A DNA stretch of 64,000 nucleotides. Origin: Grifola frondosa (taxonomy: Eukaryota > Basidiomycota > Agaricomycetes > Polyporales > Grifolaceae). The stretch spans positions 496,001 through 560,000 of the forward strand of contig LUGG01000022.1 in assembly GCA_001683735.1 (NCBI GenBank), in the 5' to 3' direction. The notes under the pieces were generated by a model. That model saw only the letters and a list, made by a program, of their open reading frames with translations, did no database searches and was not told the DNA's origin. The stretch's first letter is position 1; the number at the start of each line of letters is the position of its first letter. The position numbers and the translations under genes were made by a program. Positions 1 through 11,185 of the stretch are shown piece after piece.

Positions 1-1048
1 CTGAATCATGCAAATATCAGTTGGTTGGACGTGTATGCATACCAGACAGCCGAAGGTCCAGATGTCGACCTTCTCGTCCCATGGACCACCCAGAATGACC
101 TCGGGTGGCCGCAAAGTGAGCGGTGTGACGCGATCCGTCGTCTGGTCATCCACTTGCTGGGCTACATTATGAATTAAATTAATTCTCAGCAACGAAAAGA
201 AAATTACCTTGACTGAAGTCCGCGAGTTTGAAGTCGCAGAGCTCCAGCTCCGCGATCGAAGGAACGGGCAGACGCTCGGAAACAAACGCTTCCGTGATGA
301 CCTTGTAAAGACTCTGCGATGGTCCATAGACACGAGGCGGGTGTGCATAAGCCCAGCTATCGATTGCCTCGGTGGTCCAACTGGGGGCAAGGCCGACCAT
401 GATGTTGTCAGGCTTGATGTCTGAACAACCTGATGAATATTTTGAATAGAAGCGAGGACCAGGTGCTTGCCTGTGTGCGCGAAACCACACTTGTGCAAAG
501 CAACCATGCCATGCAGCATGTGGCGCATGATCCGTTTCACAGTTGAAATTGGATACTGGTCAACATTGTGCGCTTTCCAGACGGCGCCTAGCGATGCCTG
601 CTGGAGCTCCAACGCGAGGCAAAGGTGGTCTCCGTCCTTTTCGATGCCCCTGTGCGTGAAATGGGCGATTAGACGACTGCAATGCTTACTCTCCTCGGGA
701 GGCAGAGACGCAAGGCGCTGGTGAATGACAAGCTCGCGCAGGCGAAAGGCTGCGTTCAGAGATGTGGCATGGCCGCTGAGGATTTTCAGCGCCACGTGGG
801 TTCCGAGCCTGAAAAACATTAGTGCTGAGTGAAAATGTCGTCGAAACGACTTACTGGCGATCGAAGCCACACATAGAGTTGGTGCCAAAACCGAGCTTGA
901 CCTGCAGCTGAAAGCGATCATTTGGCCCAATTACGTCTTCTGGCGTTCCTTGGAAGAAACCAAAGCCTTCGTCTGCCGGAATTCCGAGAGGCTCTTCCGC
1001 GAACGAGAAAGTTGGCCCCTTATCGTTATTGCTAGCAGAATTTGCCAT
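1..1048 (-). CDS. SRPK-like serine/threonine protein kinase, 5' part (C-terminus off window)
   Basis: Cytosolic or nuclear protein kinase, N-lobe and first half of the C-lobe only. Exons read as 1048-855, 808-471, 420-208 and 161-43; the last intron ends in CAG exactly at base 1. Visible motifs are a glycine-loop remnant (KLGFGTNS), the lysine strand HVALKIL, the catalytic loop HTDIKPDN with its Asp, a degenerate DFG segment (LADFSQ), and LRPPEVILGGPWDEKVDIWTFG of the activation segment. The long insert after the catalytic loop and the phrase GDHLCLALEL are typical of fungal SRPK-like kinases. Introns are 46, 50 and 46 nt; the one at 421-470 appears to use a GC donor. The ATG at 1048 (MANSASNN) is the first in frame. 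SRPK family is inferred from motifs; the substrate is unknown. Confidence 0.8.
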
Positions 1049-2906
1049 GACTTGAGCGCTTGTAGTAAATCGATATTGACAAAAATGCTGATGGAAATGT
1101 GCAGACAGACGGAGCAAGCGCAGCATGTCGGTAGGCAGGGGAAGATGAGAGACAAGACCTTGAAGCTTTGAAGACTCGAGGTGTCGCCGAATCTGATCAG
1201 TGATCGTTCCACAGGCCTCACAGCAGCTCGTTCATAGACTAGATCATCAACAGGTTCTGAGTGAGTGCAGCGAGATCAGAATCCAGAATTCCAGCTGCAC
1301 ACTGACGGAGACGACGCCGCACACAGTTGCAAGATTCACCACAGTTCAAACGTTCAAGTCGCTTACGCGCTCTTTCGCGTCACGATCACGTGGACACCCA
1401 ATAAAGGCAAGTCGAATCGAAATCGACTTGTAAAAATAAACATCACACACATGCATCACACGCAGGGCATAATAACCCCATTAATTGATGACTACAAATA
1501 GAACGCACTGCCAGACGATTCATTGCTCTGACAAATACGAGCGATTATGCTGTGAGCCGCGCCACGGGCGAGGAAGATATCGTATATGTAGTAGGGCCCA
1601 TCGCACCCGAGAAGGAGCGTGTGTGGCTGACGAAGATATGACAGAGATGGTCGGGGGCCAGTGGGCCGGAGGACGACAGCATGCAATGTCACAGCGGCCG
1701 CCGGGCGGTGCCGGCAGAGGGGCGGTGGAGAACAACGCAAGGAAGACATGAGGCATGTGGGTGGAGTGTGCGCCGCGTCTGGTGTAGGTCACACCGGCAG
1801 CAAGCAAAGCGCTATGTCGAGCGGCGGCATGCATCATGAGGGAATATGTGATGCTACATGTAGTAGGGGAACAAGTACTGAGCAAGAGCTGTTGGAAAGG
1901 CGCATGCACGAGAGGTGTAAAACAAGATGCTGATAACTTACCCCAAGACACCGGAAGAACCACTTGTCGTGGCTGCTGGTATACCTCAGGCGGTTTCTTG
2001 ATCTGTTTTTTTGTGTCCTTCATCTAGGAAATTTCCCTGAGTGTCTCTGCCGAGGCAGTGCCTCGACTCCCGCCAGCTCCAACACATACGTTTGCGACCT
2101 GTGCCATTCAAAAGGCGCGCAATCCCTCCGGAGCACAATTCACGTACTTCGATGAAAGGCTTGACTTTGGGCCGCTTCGCCACATTCGCACTCCGGTAAT
2201 CGCCGATTGTGGGTCCCGTCTGACATCTGGCGAGAACAACTCTGTGATCATCTCCAACAAACGCTCTGAGAAATCAGCAAGATAAGGTATCAATTTGTCA
2301 CTGTCTGAGCAGCACCGTCCCACAGAGAAGGAGCATTGCAGCATGCATACACGATAGATCTGGATCAACGGAATGCAGCGTGTAGACTTGGCCATTGCAA
2401 CCTTGTCGAAAGACGGTACGCGACTCGTGCGAGACAACCTGAATGAACAAAGCGCAGTCGTGTGCAGCCGGACATCAATTTTTCTTGATAGGGCAGGGTA
2501 GGGCTGCGGAGAGAAGCCGCAACGGCATGGTGGCGTGGGGCTTTGGTGATTTCCTAATATGGGAGAAGGCCGAATGAATGCCGGGATGAGATGTCGGAGG
2601 AGAATGTCGGTCGGACGAGTAGTTGCTTACAATGTTTGCGCCTGTCTGGATGGCGTGTCTCCACTTTTACGCGCAGCTCTTTTGCCTCGAGGCCTCTCCC
2701 ATGCTCTGACCGCGTTCTGACCGCGTTTCCACCCTCCCCACTGCGCCCATCGCCAGCCAGAGAACAACAACAATAGAATTACCGGTAAGCTAAACAATGC
2801 GTTCTTTGTCCCAACCCTGTCACCAACACCGCCCATACCCTCTTCACAGGGCTTAAGTACTCCTCAAGTCACTTCAGCCACCTGGTATTCTTCATTGCTG
2901 CCCTTC
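1049..2906. other. Intergenic region with unassigned minus-strand exon-like segments
   Basis: No gene could be assembled. It should contain the promoters of the kinase (to the left) and of the TRP-like gene (to the right). Between about 1837 and 2395 the minus strand has short protein-like stretches next to plausible splice signals, for example KLIPYLADFSERLLEMI and KDTKKQIKKPPEVYQQPR, but their phases could not be joined with confidence. A small unrecognised gene is possible. Confidence 0.4.
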
Positions 2907-5345
2907 ATGTTCTTCTCTGTCGCCCGGCTGCGACCTCTCCTTCCTTCCTTTCTCCTCCTCCTACTACCTTTCGCACATGCACATCAGGATTCCATATGTG
3001 AGTATCCTTCGCACACTTGTCTCGGCTTTTTCCTCACCTTCCTCCCTCCATTCCTTTTACAGTCACCTCATCAGTGTCCTACTGCGCTCCTCCAGAGTCT
3101 ATCCTAATCGAGCAATTCGACGTTGCCTACTTTCCCGCCAATTCATCCATAGTTTTCAATGTCTCCGCCGCCAGTGTCGTATGTCCTCTCTTTTTCCTCT
3201 GCCACATCTCACTCATCTCCCCTTCCCCTAGTCCCATATCAATGTCACCGCCAGTCTCCTCGTCAATGTATACGGCATGGCTCCCTTCAACATCTCCATC
3301 GACCTCTGCTCTCTCTTTGGCGGCGGTCTCTGCCCCTTGCCCGTATACAATTTCACAGGCGCTGATACCATCTCCCTTCCTTCTAGCCTTGACCTCACCT
3401 CCCACATTCCCGGCATCGCCTACAAAATTCCAGATCTCGAGGCCTTCGCACAGCTCATGCTCATGGAGGTGGGTACTGGTGATGTCAAAGCGTGCGTCCA
3501 GTCCACTCTTTCCAACGGTTGGTCTGCACATCAGTACGCCGTCGAGTGGACAACCGCTTCTATGGCCCTCGTAGCTCTCGCCTCCGCCATCTGGCACTCC
3601 ATTGTCGGCGGTCCCCTCGCCCTTGCGCCTATTCGCCTTCTCGACATTCTCTACCTTTTCCAGACTATCGCCGTCTCTGGCCTCCTTAGTCTCAACTACC
3701 CCTCCGTATATCGCGCATACGCTCTCAATTTTGCTTGGGCTATCGGTCTCTTCTCTGCAGTACCGACATCTCCCATTCAGGAGTCCATCAACCGCATGCG
3801 CCATATGACCGGCGGCGACCTGGCGAATGCCACAAGCGGTGGCGCGGTCCCTTTGGTGAATCGGAAGCTCAGTCCCTACAACGACGTATCGTACCTGGTT
3901 CCGCAGTCTCTCCTAAACGAAGCGGCAGCCCTTCCCCGCATCAACTTTGTCAACTTGGCCGCAGTCGCAGGCAACTCCTCTGCTGCGGTTGCAAGGTCCA
4001 CTTCAGAGCTTCTCGTCGGCGGAAACGTCGCCACTGTAACGCAGGAATCAGACAACGTCCTTCAGGCGGGAGTTCCCATTTTCACGAATTTCATAGGCAT
4101 CGCTACTGCGAATGCCTTCATGACCATCTTCCTCATTACATTAATTTTGCTCGCCATCGTGCTGGCATCCCTCGGGCTTGGTTATCTTACCGTGCTTGGT
4201 CTGGGCCGGACTCACTGGGCAAAAGAACGCCCTGGTTTCCACCGGTTCAAGGCGGACTACCCCGCGTTTGCGCGCGCGTGGGGCTTGCGTATCGCGCTCC
4301 TGTGTAGCTTGCCCGTGCTGACGTTCGCATTCTATCAATGGACGCTGAAGGACTCGTGGCTCTCCATCCTACTGTCCGTCATCCTCTTGCTTGCTGTGTC
4401 CGCCGTCGTCCTCTGCGCAGTCGCGTTCGCCCTCCGCCCACGGTTCTTCAAGCGCTTCTCGACCCCGATAGCCCGCCGTCTTTGTCCGTCGTACCGCTTA
4501 CCGCACCGTACCAGCCGCACCGCGTCTACTACATTATCGCGCTGATCACTGCGCTGCTCGTCAAGGCGCTCGTCATCGCGTTCGCCAAGCCACACGGGCT
4601 CGTGCAGGCGATCATCTTCCTCGTGCTAGAGGTCCTGCTCTTTGGCGCGCTCGTTGTCATGAAGCCGTATCGCACGCGGCGCGCGGACGTCTTCATGGGC
4701 TTCCTCGTGCTCGTGCGCTTGGTCTGCAGTGGGCTTCTGATCGCGTTTGCGGAGAGCCTCGGCGTTGCGGCGATCCCGCGTGTTGTCATCGGCATCGTCA
4801 CCGCCGTCATCTTCTCCGTGACCGTCCTCATCGTGTTTGCGAACGTCCTCGTCAACCTCGGGCTCTGGCGTCTCGTGCGGCGCCTGCTCCCCTGCGGCCG
4901 GCGGCGGCGCGCGGGCGAGGAGGCGCTGTCGAGTCATGCGAGCGGCTCGTCGTCCGACTCTGTCGCGGAAAAAGGCGAGAGTGGCAAGGAGAAGAAGGCG
5001 CCGGGCAAGGACGAGGAGAGCGTGACAATTACGACGGATCCACCACAGTACTACTACCGCCCAGGGAACCCGTCGCCACCAACGAGCGCGTCGCTTACGC
5101 CTGTCAGCCCAGAGAGCCACCAGCCAAGCATGTATTCGACGAGCACGGAGACGACGCTCGGCGAGCCGCTTCCCCGGCGGTGGTCCCTCCAATATTCGCG
5201 ACCACCATCTGTGTCAGAGTCGTCGCCACAGACCCCATTCTACCTGCGCGGACGTCCCTGTCGTCCTCACCATCCACCACAGGGCACCCACTGCCCTCAC
5301 AACGACACAGCCGGAATATCTCGTCGTCTGTGCCGTCCCCAATAG
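2907..5345 (+). CDS. TRP-like multi-pass membrane protein with N-terminal ML-like domain (FLC/Pkd2 family), frame broken
   Basis: Likely endomembrane or plasma-membrane transport/channel protein of the fungal FLC/Pkd2 TRP-like family. Exons are 2907-2997, 3063-3178 and 3232 onward. The ATG at 2907 begins a signal peptide (hydrophobic run of Leu followed by AHAH). Exon 2 and early exon 3 carry the ML-like domain: SYCAPPESILIEQFDV, then DLCSLFGGGLCPLP. About nine hydrophobic segments follow, then a Ser/Pro-rich cytosolic tail. Near 4440-4467 the frame must move by -1: upstream reads KRFSTPIARR, while the conserved continuation (DPDSPP, APYQPHRVYY) is in the next frame. A second shift near 5255 may exist, because another frame gives a better tail ending at 5380. 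I see no intron that explains the first shift, so this is an assembly indel or a pseudogene. Confidence 0.75.
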
Positions 5346-6019
5346 AGGAGTACCCTCCACACGCCCGTGAGGGCCGCTAATACTATAGAATCCAGTCCCG
5401 GAGACATAGGTTATGTTATCACCGGTAATTATTGCGCATCCTCCCACGCTCAGCAGCGCCCTCCGCACATTATCCATCGCATCTCTTGCATATAGCACAC
5501 TGCATCGCACCCGTCGTTCTCCACATACACATACATCAGGGTCCGCCGTCGTCTCGTCGCATTGCATACTACGTTCGTTTAGCTTAGACACAGTATATAG
5601 ATACCACACCACACGGACGTTGCTGAGCAGTACTATCAATTGGATGTAATAGAGAGGATTTCGACCAATTCAAGTCAAACGTTTTTGCTTGTGTAACGCC
5701 GGAGAGAACGCGTTGCACATGACCGTATTCCCATGTAGAAGACGGCGAACTTGAAGTATGAGCCATACATGTGTTGAAAGCTAGACGGGTCGAGCGACGA
5801 GCGTGTCCATGCCGCGCAATCCTGCCTCAGCATCCCTGTACATAATACATTGCGACCCTGAGCTCGATCTCCTATGCGCGAAACCCCCGGGCCCGCTTGG
5901 ACTGTCCTCAAAGGTCGGGCGCCATCCTTTGTGCTCCGATCCATCGCTCACTCCGCTCATCGTTCCACTCGGCACCAGATCCCAGCGTGTCTTCGGCAGC
6001 TCCCAGCGAAGACGAGATC
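5346..6019. other. Intergenic region, 3' end of TRP-like gene and promoter side of SET gene
   Basis: No supported gene. Open frames here are short and overlap on both strands. Coding-like Ser/Glu-rich sequence in frame with the next gene extends up to about 5900 but lacks an ATG, so an additional 5' exon of the methyltransferase cannot be excluded. Confidence 0.4.
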
Positions 6020-9000
6020 ATGCATAGCTCGCAGAGCACACGAGACGAGCTCATGCACACCCCGCCGCTCGTGCAGGCTAGGAAGAGGAAGCCGGATGCG
6101 GCGTCCGCCAGCGGCGACGAGCACCCCCGCGCAAGAAGGCTTACAGGAGGGCTGCGAATGAGGCGGGAGGTGCGTCCTGTTCGCTGTACTGACCACGCGT
6201 CCACCCGAACATGCCCCATCCTGTGCAGCCGCTGGTAGACCCAGCCTGGTAATCCCGCCCGGCTTTGGGTCGTCGGACGACGAACTCAACGTATCAGCCA
6301 GGAAGAAGAAGAGGAGGATTGTCGACCCCGACAGGCCGCGCACGTCCCTCGCTGCGGCGTCCCAGCCCGCGCGCATTGCACATGCGAGTGCCTCTGCCAG
6401 GCTACCGTCTGCAACGCAGCCCAGCCTGCCGCGCACGCAGGGCGCGAGAATGCTCCCTTCGAAGCGGCAGGCGGTGTCTGTCGGATCGTCCGATGACGAG
6501 CTGCAAGCGAACAGGCCAACTGCAGGGCCTTCTAGAGCACCAGCGGTATCGCAGTCCATCAGCGCCGCTGCTTCGAGAAGCGCAACGAGGCCTGCTACCG
6601 GTAGCTTACCCCGCCCCTTCGACAGCCCGGCCTTCTCCGCTTCGAGGCGGACGGCGAGGAAGTCTGCGAGCGGGCCTGCTCTTGCGGGCAGGGCGACGCT
6701 TCCCAGTGTGTCGTCTGCGGGTGCGTCGCGGCCCGCTGCGATGCAGCCATCGACGTCTACGCCGTCCTCATCCACGCAATCGGGCAGAGACGCGGGCAAT
6801 GACAGGGCAGATCGGACAAAGGCCGCGCCGCTGTTTGACTACTCGTCTTCGTCTTCGTCTGATGAGTTTCCGGCGAGCGTGTCCGCACTGCTGGAAAGTC
6901 GCCGACTTTCGAAGCCTGCGTCTGCATCTGCCAGCCCGCAGAAAGGAAGAGGGAAGGGTACTGCAGAAAGTAGGGCATTTTTGTGCAGCCACATCACTCG
7001 TATCTTAACGTTGTACGTGTCAACAGTACCCCGATCCAACGCGAGGAGGCCCGAGCTTGCCAGAAGTCAGGCAACAGCGAGGGCCTCAAAAGCGACATCT
7101 AGAGGTTTGTGTTACGATCTTCATATTGCGGTACCACCCTCATGTCTATTTCTCAGCGAAAACTGGCACTCGTCGCAAATCGATGATTTCACAAGACGAC
7201 GCGATCGAGGAACCCGCCATCAGTGCGCGCGTTTCCTGGTCTCCAACTAAACGTCCCCGACGATCCTCGCCCTTCATACCCGAAGGCTCAGTTATCGAGA
7301 TCTCGAGCGATGAAGACCAGTCTCCTCGGCGGGCTCGCCAGAGGCCGCCGCCTTCCCAGAAAACTCCCGTGACGAGTCTGAAGTATGACGTGGACGGAGC
7401 TATTCTCCTGAGCGATGATGATGAAGAGGAGCAGGCTCAGCCTTCTGTTATACATCCCGAACCTATTGTGCCTCCTGGCGAGCCCGAAGTGCAACCAGAA
7501 GCTGGAGAGCTACGCGGATCGCCCGATCACGATGCCCACGAAGATAACCCGTTCGAGCTCCCACCATTATCTCCGATCGAGGTTCCTCCCGCTCCCGCTC
7601 CCCCCAGTACTGCACCTATTGCCGCCAGCACACCCCCTCGCCAACTCGAGGATCAACTGCAGGATCTCGACTTGGACGGCGGCGCGGTTGATGACTTCCA
7701 GAGTTGGGACGTCGATGAGATACTCCACCAGGATGCATTTGCTACCGAGGACGAGGTTGAGGTTGTCTCTCAGCCTGACGCCGAAGATGTGGTCAATATT
7801 CCCAACGGTAAGCCCTACGTTTATGGTACAAACTCTCTTCTGACCTGCTTGCCTGTGACCTAACAGACGATTTGACTACGTCATCTACTCCCGAGACATT
7901 AAATGAGGGTGTTCTGCAATTATCGCTCTCGGACGATGGTCTGCCTGAGGTTGAGCCGCCCAGCACCGCTGTGGAGAAACCCAAGAGTCCTGCCCCGCCC
8001 TCTATCCTGGACGCGGAATCCAACTATCCAGACATCGGCGTAGGCCCCTCAGAAACAGTGCAAACCACAACATCGCTGTCTGCAAATGAACAGACGAGTC
8101 GGCCAGCAGTAGAATCTGGCAGTGAACCTGTTGAAACTGATCGGATGGTGGTCGACACCATATCTGACACCCAGACGATGGATAATATCATTGACCAACC
8201 GCCAGTTTCAGTAGCTATTCCACTACCAACCCCGCTCTCAGCACCGAATGTCAGCCGTCGCACAAGGATGCGGTGTCTGTACAGCAGCTCGGATGCAATC
8301 TTCCGCATAAAGGGACGTAATCGCTCATCCTCGCAAAATGTGACGGACCACCTCGTCTCTACGGAGTCTCCGTCGGGCTCATCGTCCCGGCGCGCTAGCT
8401 CACCGCAGTCCGCGCTTTATTCCCAGCGCGCGTCAAAACCAGACGCGTGCGACAAGCCCAACAAAGCGGCCTCACCACCCTCCGGAAACCCCGATTCCTC
8501 CAAACCATCTCCTCCAGTTGTTTCGTTGTCCTCCTCGGGCGCACTCATGGATCCAACACCTCTCGCCCCTTCCCAAGAACTGGTTCCAGCTGACAGCAAT
8601 ACAGTCGCGGAGGATATTACGTCGTCTCCAGCGGTGGCTCTCCCAGCTCGCGACGTAGCCACACCGATCGTGCGTTCTTTGCAATCTGCAGATGCATCTG
8701 TCAGTACTCTATTTATGTGATCAGCTCTTTAACATCTGACATCTTCATGCGTAACATTGCTCGCCAGTCTACAATGTCCGCGCGACCAAGTTTGTATAGA
8801 TCCTCGGCGTCTACAGTCCCACTCAACCTTCCCTTGAGTGCTATCATAACTATGGCATCTCAAGCGAATGCGGGAAGGGCTTTCATCGATCTTACTCTTG
8901 ACGACTCCGACGATGAGCGCCCACTTCCGAAGGAAGCTGCGAAACCTCCAGAGCCTACTCAACCTGGACCTGTTTCTGGCTTGGATCTCATTCGCAGCAT

Positions 9001-11094
9001 CCGCAAATCATCTTCATCTGCTCAGTTGAGTGCACCACAGCTCCAGCGTTTCTCACCCAGTACAGCGCCTGCCACGGTGCCGGTCGCTAAACCTGAAGAG
9101 GCGCCGAGTATTCTATCTGCTCAGCAGCCCGTTGTCAGAGATGTCCCTTCGACGACCTCGACAGTCTCAGACCTCCCGCGCCCGATTTCTGTAGCCTGTG
9201 TAGAGCAGGATGACAACATGGAACCTAGTAATGACCACCAGATGGCAACGACTGACACTCATCTACCATATGAGGGCGATTCAGTGCCGGATGATCAAGC
9301 TAGACCGGGTTCGTCGAATGCTCATCTGTCATCAGCTGCAGAAGAGGATGAGGAACAAGAATGTCTGGGATTACTGACGTATCCCGAGACTCCGGACGCA
9401 GAGACTGTGGATGTGGAGGTACGTCATACGTTTGCATCTGGTCATGACACGTCACTAAGATACGATATGTGTTAGATGTCAGATGTAGAATCCATCACTC
9501 CCAAAAGGCCAAAGAGACGTGGTCATCACCTCCCATCGTCTTTCGCTCCCGACATCCTTGACACGACTCATCGCCTGCGACGTTCTTCTCGTCATACAAG
9601 TTCGGCTAGTTCATCAGTCGGCCCCCCTGAGGTTTACAGCCGCGCCCCACAGATCGAACCTCGTATCAATGACACTGGTGCGTCAGAAGAACGTGTGAAA
9701 ACAATTGCCGAAATATTTGCAGATGCCGGAATTGACTTGCTGTCTTGGAAGAAGGACCGTGTCCGCCTTGCCAGAGAATTCGGCAACGTCCACATGCGTG
9801 CCAAGGATATTCCTCACGAGCTTGCAGATCGTATAAATGCAATGTCGTCTGCTGCTCGTCGCGCCGGCAACATGCAAGTTGCGGTCTTTGAGGCGGTGAT
9901 CAGTGAGAACACCGCCGAGGACGAACCCCGTGCTCCTGCGATTCACATTGTCAACGAGGTCGACCACGAGCTGACGCCCCCATACGAATTCTATTATTCG
10001 AACCTGATGTGGCATGGTGAGGGGGTTCCGAAACCGGACCACGATGGGCTCCGTGGATGCGACTGCCGGGGCCAATGTGATCCCTTAAACAAGAACTGCT
10101 CGTGTGTCAAGCGCCAAAGCGAGCACTTCATTGGTTCCGGATTCATTTACGACAAGAGGGGAAGGCTCAAAGAGCACAACTACCCCATCTTCGAATGCAA
10201 CGAATTATGTGGCTGCGACGACGATTGTCCCAATCGCGTAGGTCTTTCGAAGACATCTGCTTGTTTTCTCGTTTGTTAATATCATACCTAGGTTGTACAG
10301 CGTGGAAGACAGTATGCGATCAATATTTGCAAGACCGCAAATAAGGGCTGGGGTGCGTTCTTGACCATAGGCTTTAACATTCTCTCTAATTATATATCAA
10401 ACAGGGGTCTTTGCCGGTCCGAGGAAGATTCCCGCAAATACATTCATCGGTATCTATTCCGGGAATATTTAACTGATACGGAGGGTGAAGAGCGTGGCAG
10501 GTGCGAATGCATGCTTGTAGTAGTGCTTGTACCGCTAACAACATCACAGCAAATACAACAAGTTCGGACGGACATACTTATTCGACCTTGATTTCCATCA
10601 CCTCAAAAAGGATGATTCCGAATGGCAAGTGCAGTATTGCGTAGATGCATACCACGCTGGCAACGTGAGTCTCGATATTTTTTCATCATTTCAACGCCTT
10701 ACTCATATATTCCGTGCAGTTCACTCGATATTTGGTAAGCTAACCAACCCTAGTGATTGTTCACAACGTCATACGTTCCCATCAGAACCACAGTTGTGAT
10801 CCGAACTGCAGTATCAATGCTTGCTACATAAACGATGCGAACATGGAGAAACCGTTATTGACTATCTTTACAAAGCGCGATGTTGAGCCTTATGAGGAGC
10901 TTTGCTTCTCCTACTTTGGAGATCCGGATGAAGATGAAGATGAAGCCGAGGTATATGTTCATTGAAATTGCACGTATAGCGTGGTCACTAACACCACACA
11001 GTCATCCCAGGAGTCGCCGAACAAAGTGAACGACGCAGTATATGCACCATGTCAATGTGGGGCCGCCAATTGCAGAGGAAAGATGTGGATATGA
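6020..11094 (+). CDS. Histone H3 lysine-9 methyltransferase (SUV39/Clr4/DIM-5 type) with very long disordered N-terminus
   Basis: Nuclear SAM-dependent enzyme predicted to methylate H3K9 in heterochromatin. Thirteen exons: 6020-6185, 6229-6957, 7027-7104, 7157-7807, 7867-8699, 8768-9418, 9476-10237, 10292-10352, 10405-10500, 10550-10664, 10720-10734, 10786-10950, 11002-11094. The first thousand or so residues are low complexity with SSDDEL-type acidic motifs; no chromodomain is visible. Pre-SET has nine cysteines (from GCDCRGQC to CGCDDDCPNR). SET shows GWGVFAGPRKIP, NKFGRTYLFD and NHSCDPNC. Post-SET is CQCGAANCRGKMW. Exon 11 is a 15-nt microexon coding FTRYL. The frame breaks after IYSG at 10461-10463, where GGG seems one base short; restoring one base gives a whole codon count (about 1471 aa). 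The first exon boundary is the least certain. Confidence 0.9.
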
Positions 11095-11185
11095 AGCAAC
11101 TTCGTGTACATTTCAGTGTGGTATTTTAGAATTTCGTGGGTATTTACAAAGACAGCGCTGTACCTGTACTCGTATACCTTCTGGA

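Noticed and set aside
1520..2023. 167-codon minus-strand open frame
   Set aside because: Low-complexity Pro/Ser/His composition across most of it; only its first 27 codons look protein-like, and those are treated as a possible exon.
3127..3804. 225-codon open frame on the minus strand
   Set aside because: It lies antisense to the TRP-like gene, whose ML-domain and membrane segments are clear on the plus strand.
5957..6799. 280-codon open frame on the minus strand
   Set aside because: Antisense to exons 1-2 of the methyltransferase. GC-rich Ser/Ala coding DNA commonly leaves the complementary frame open.
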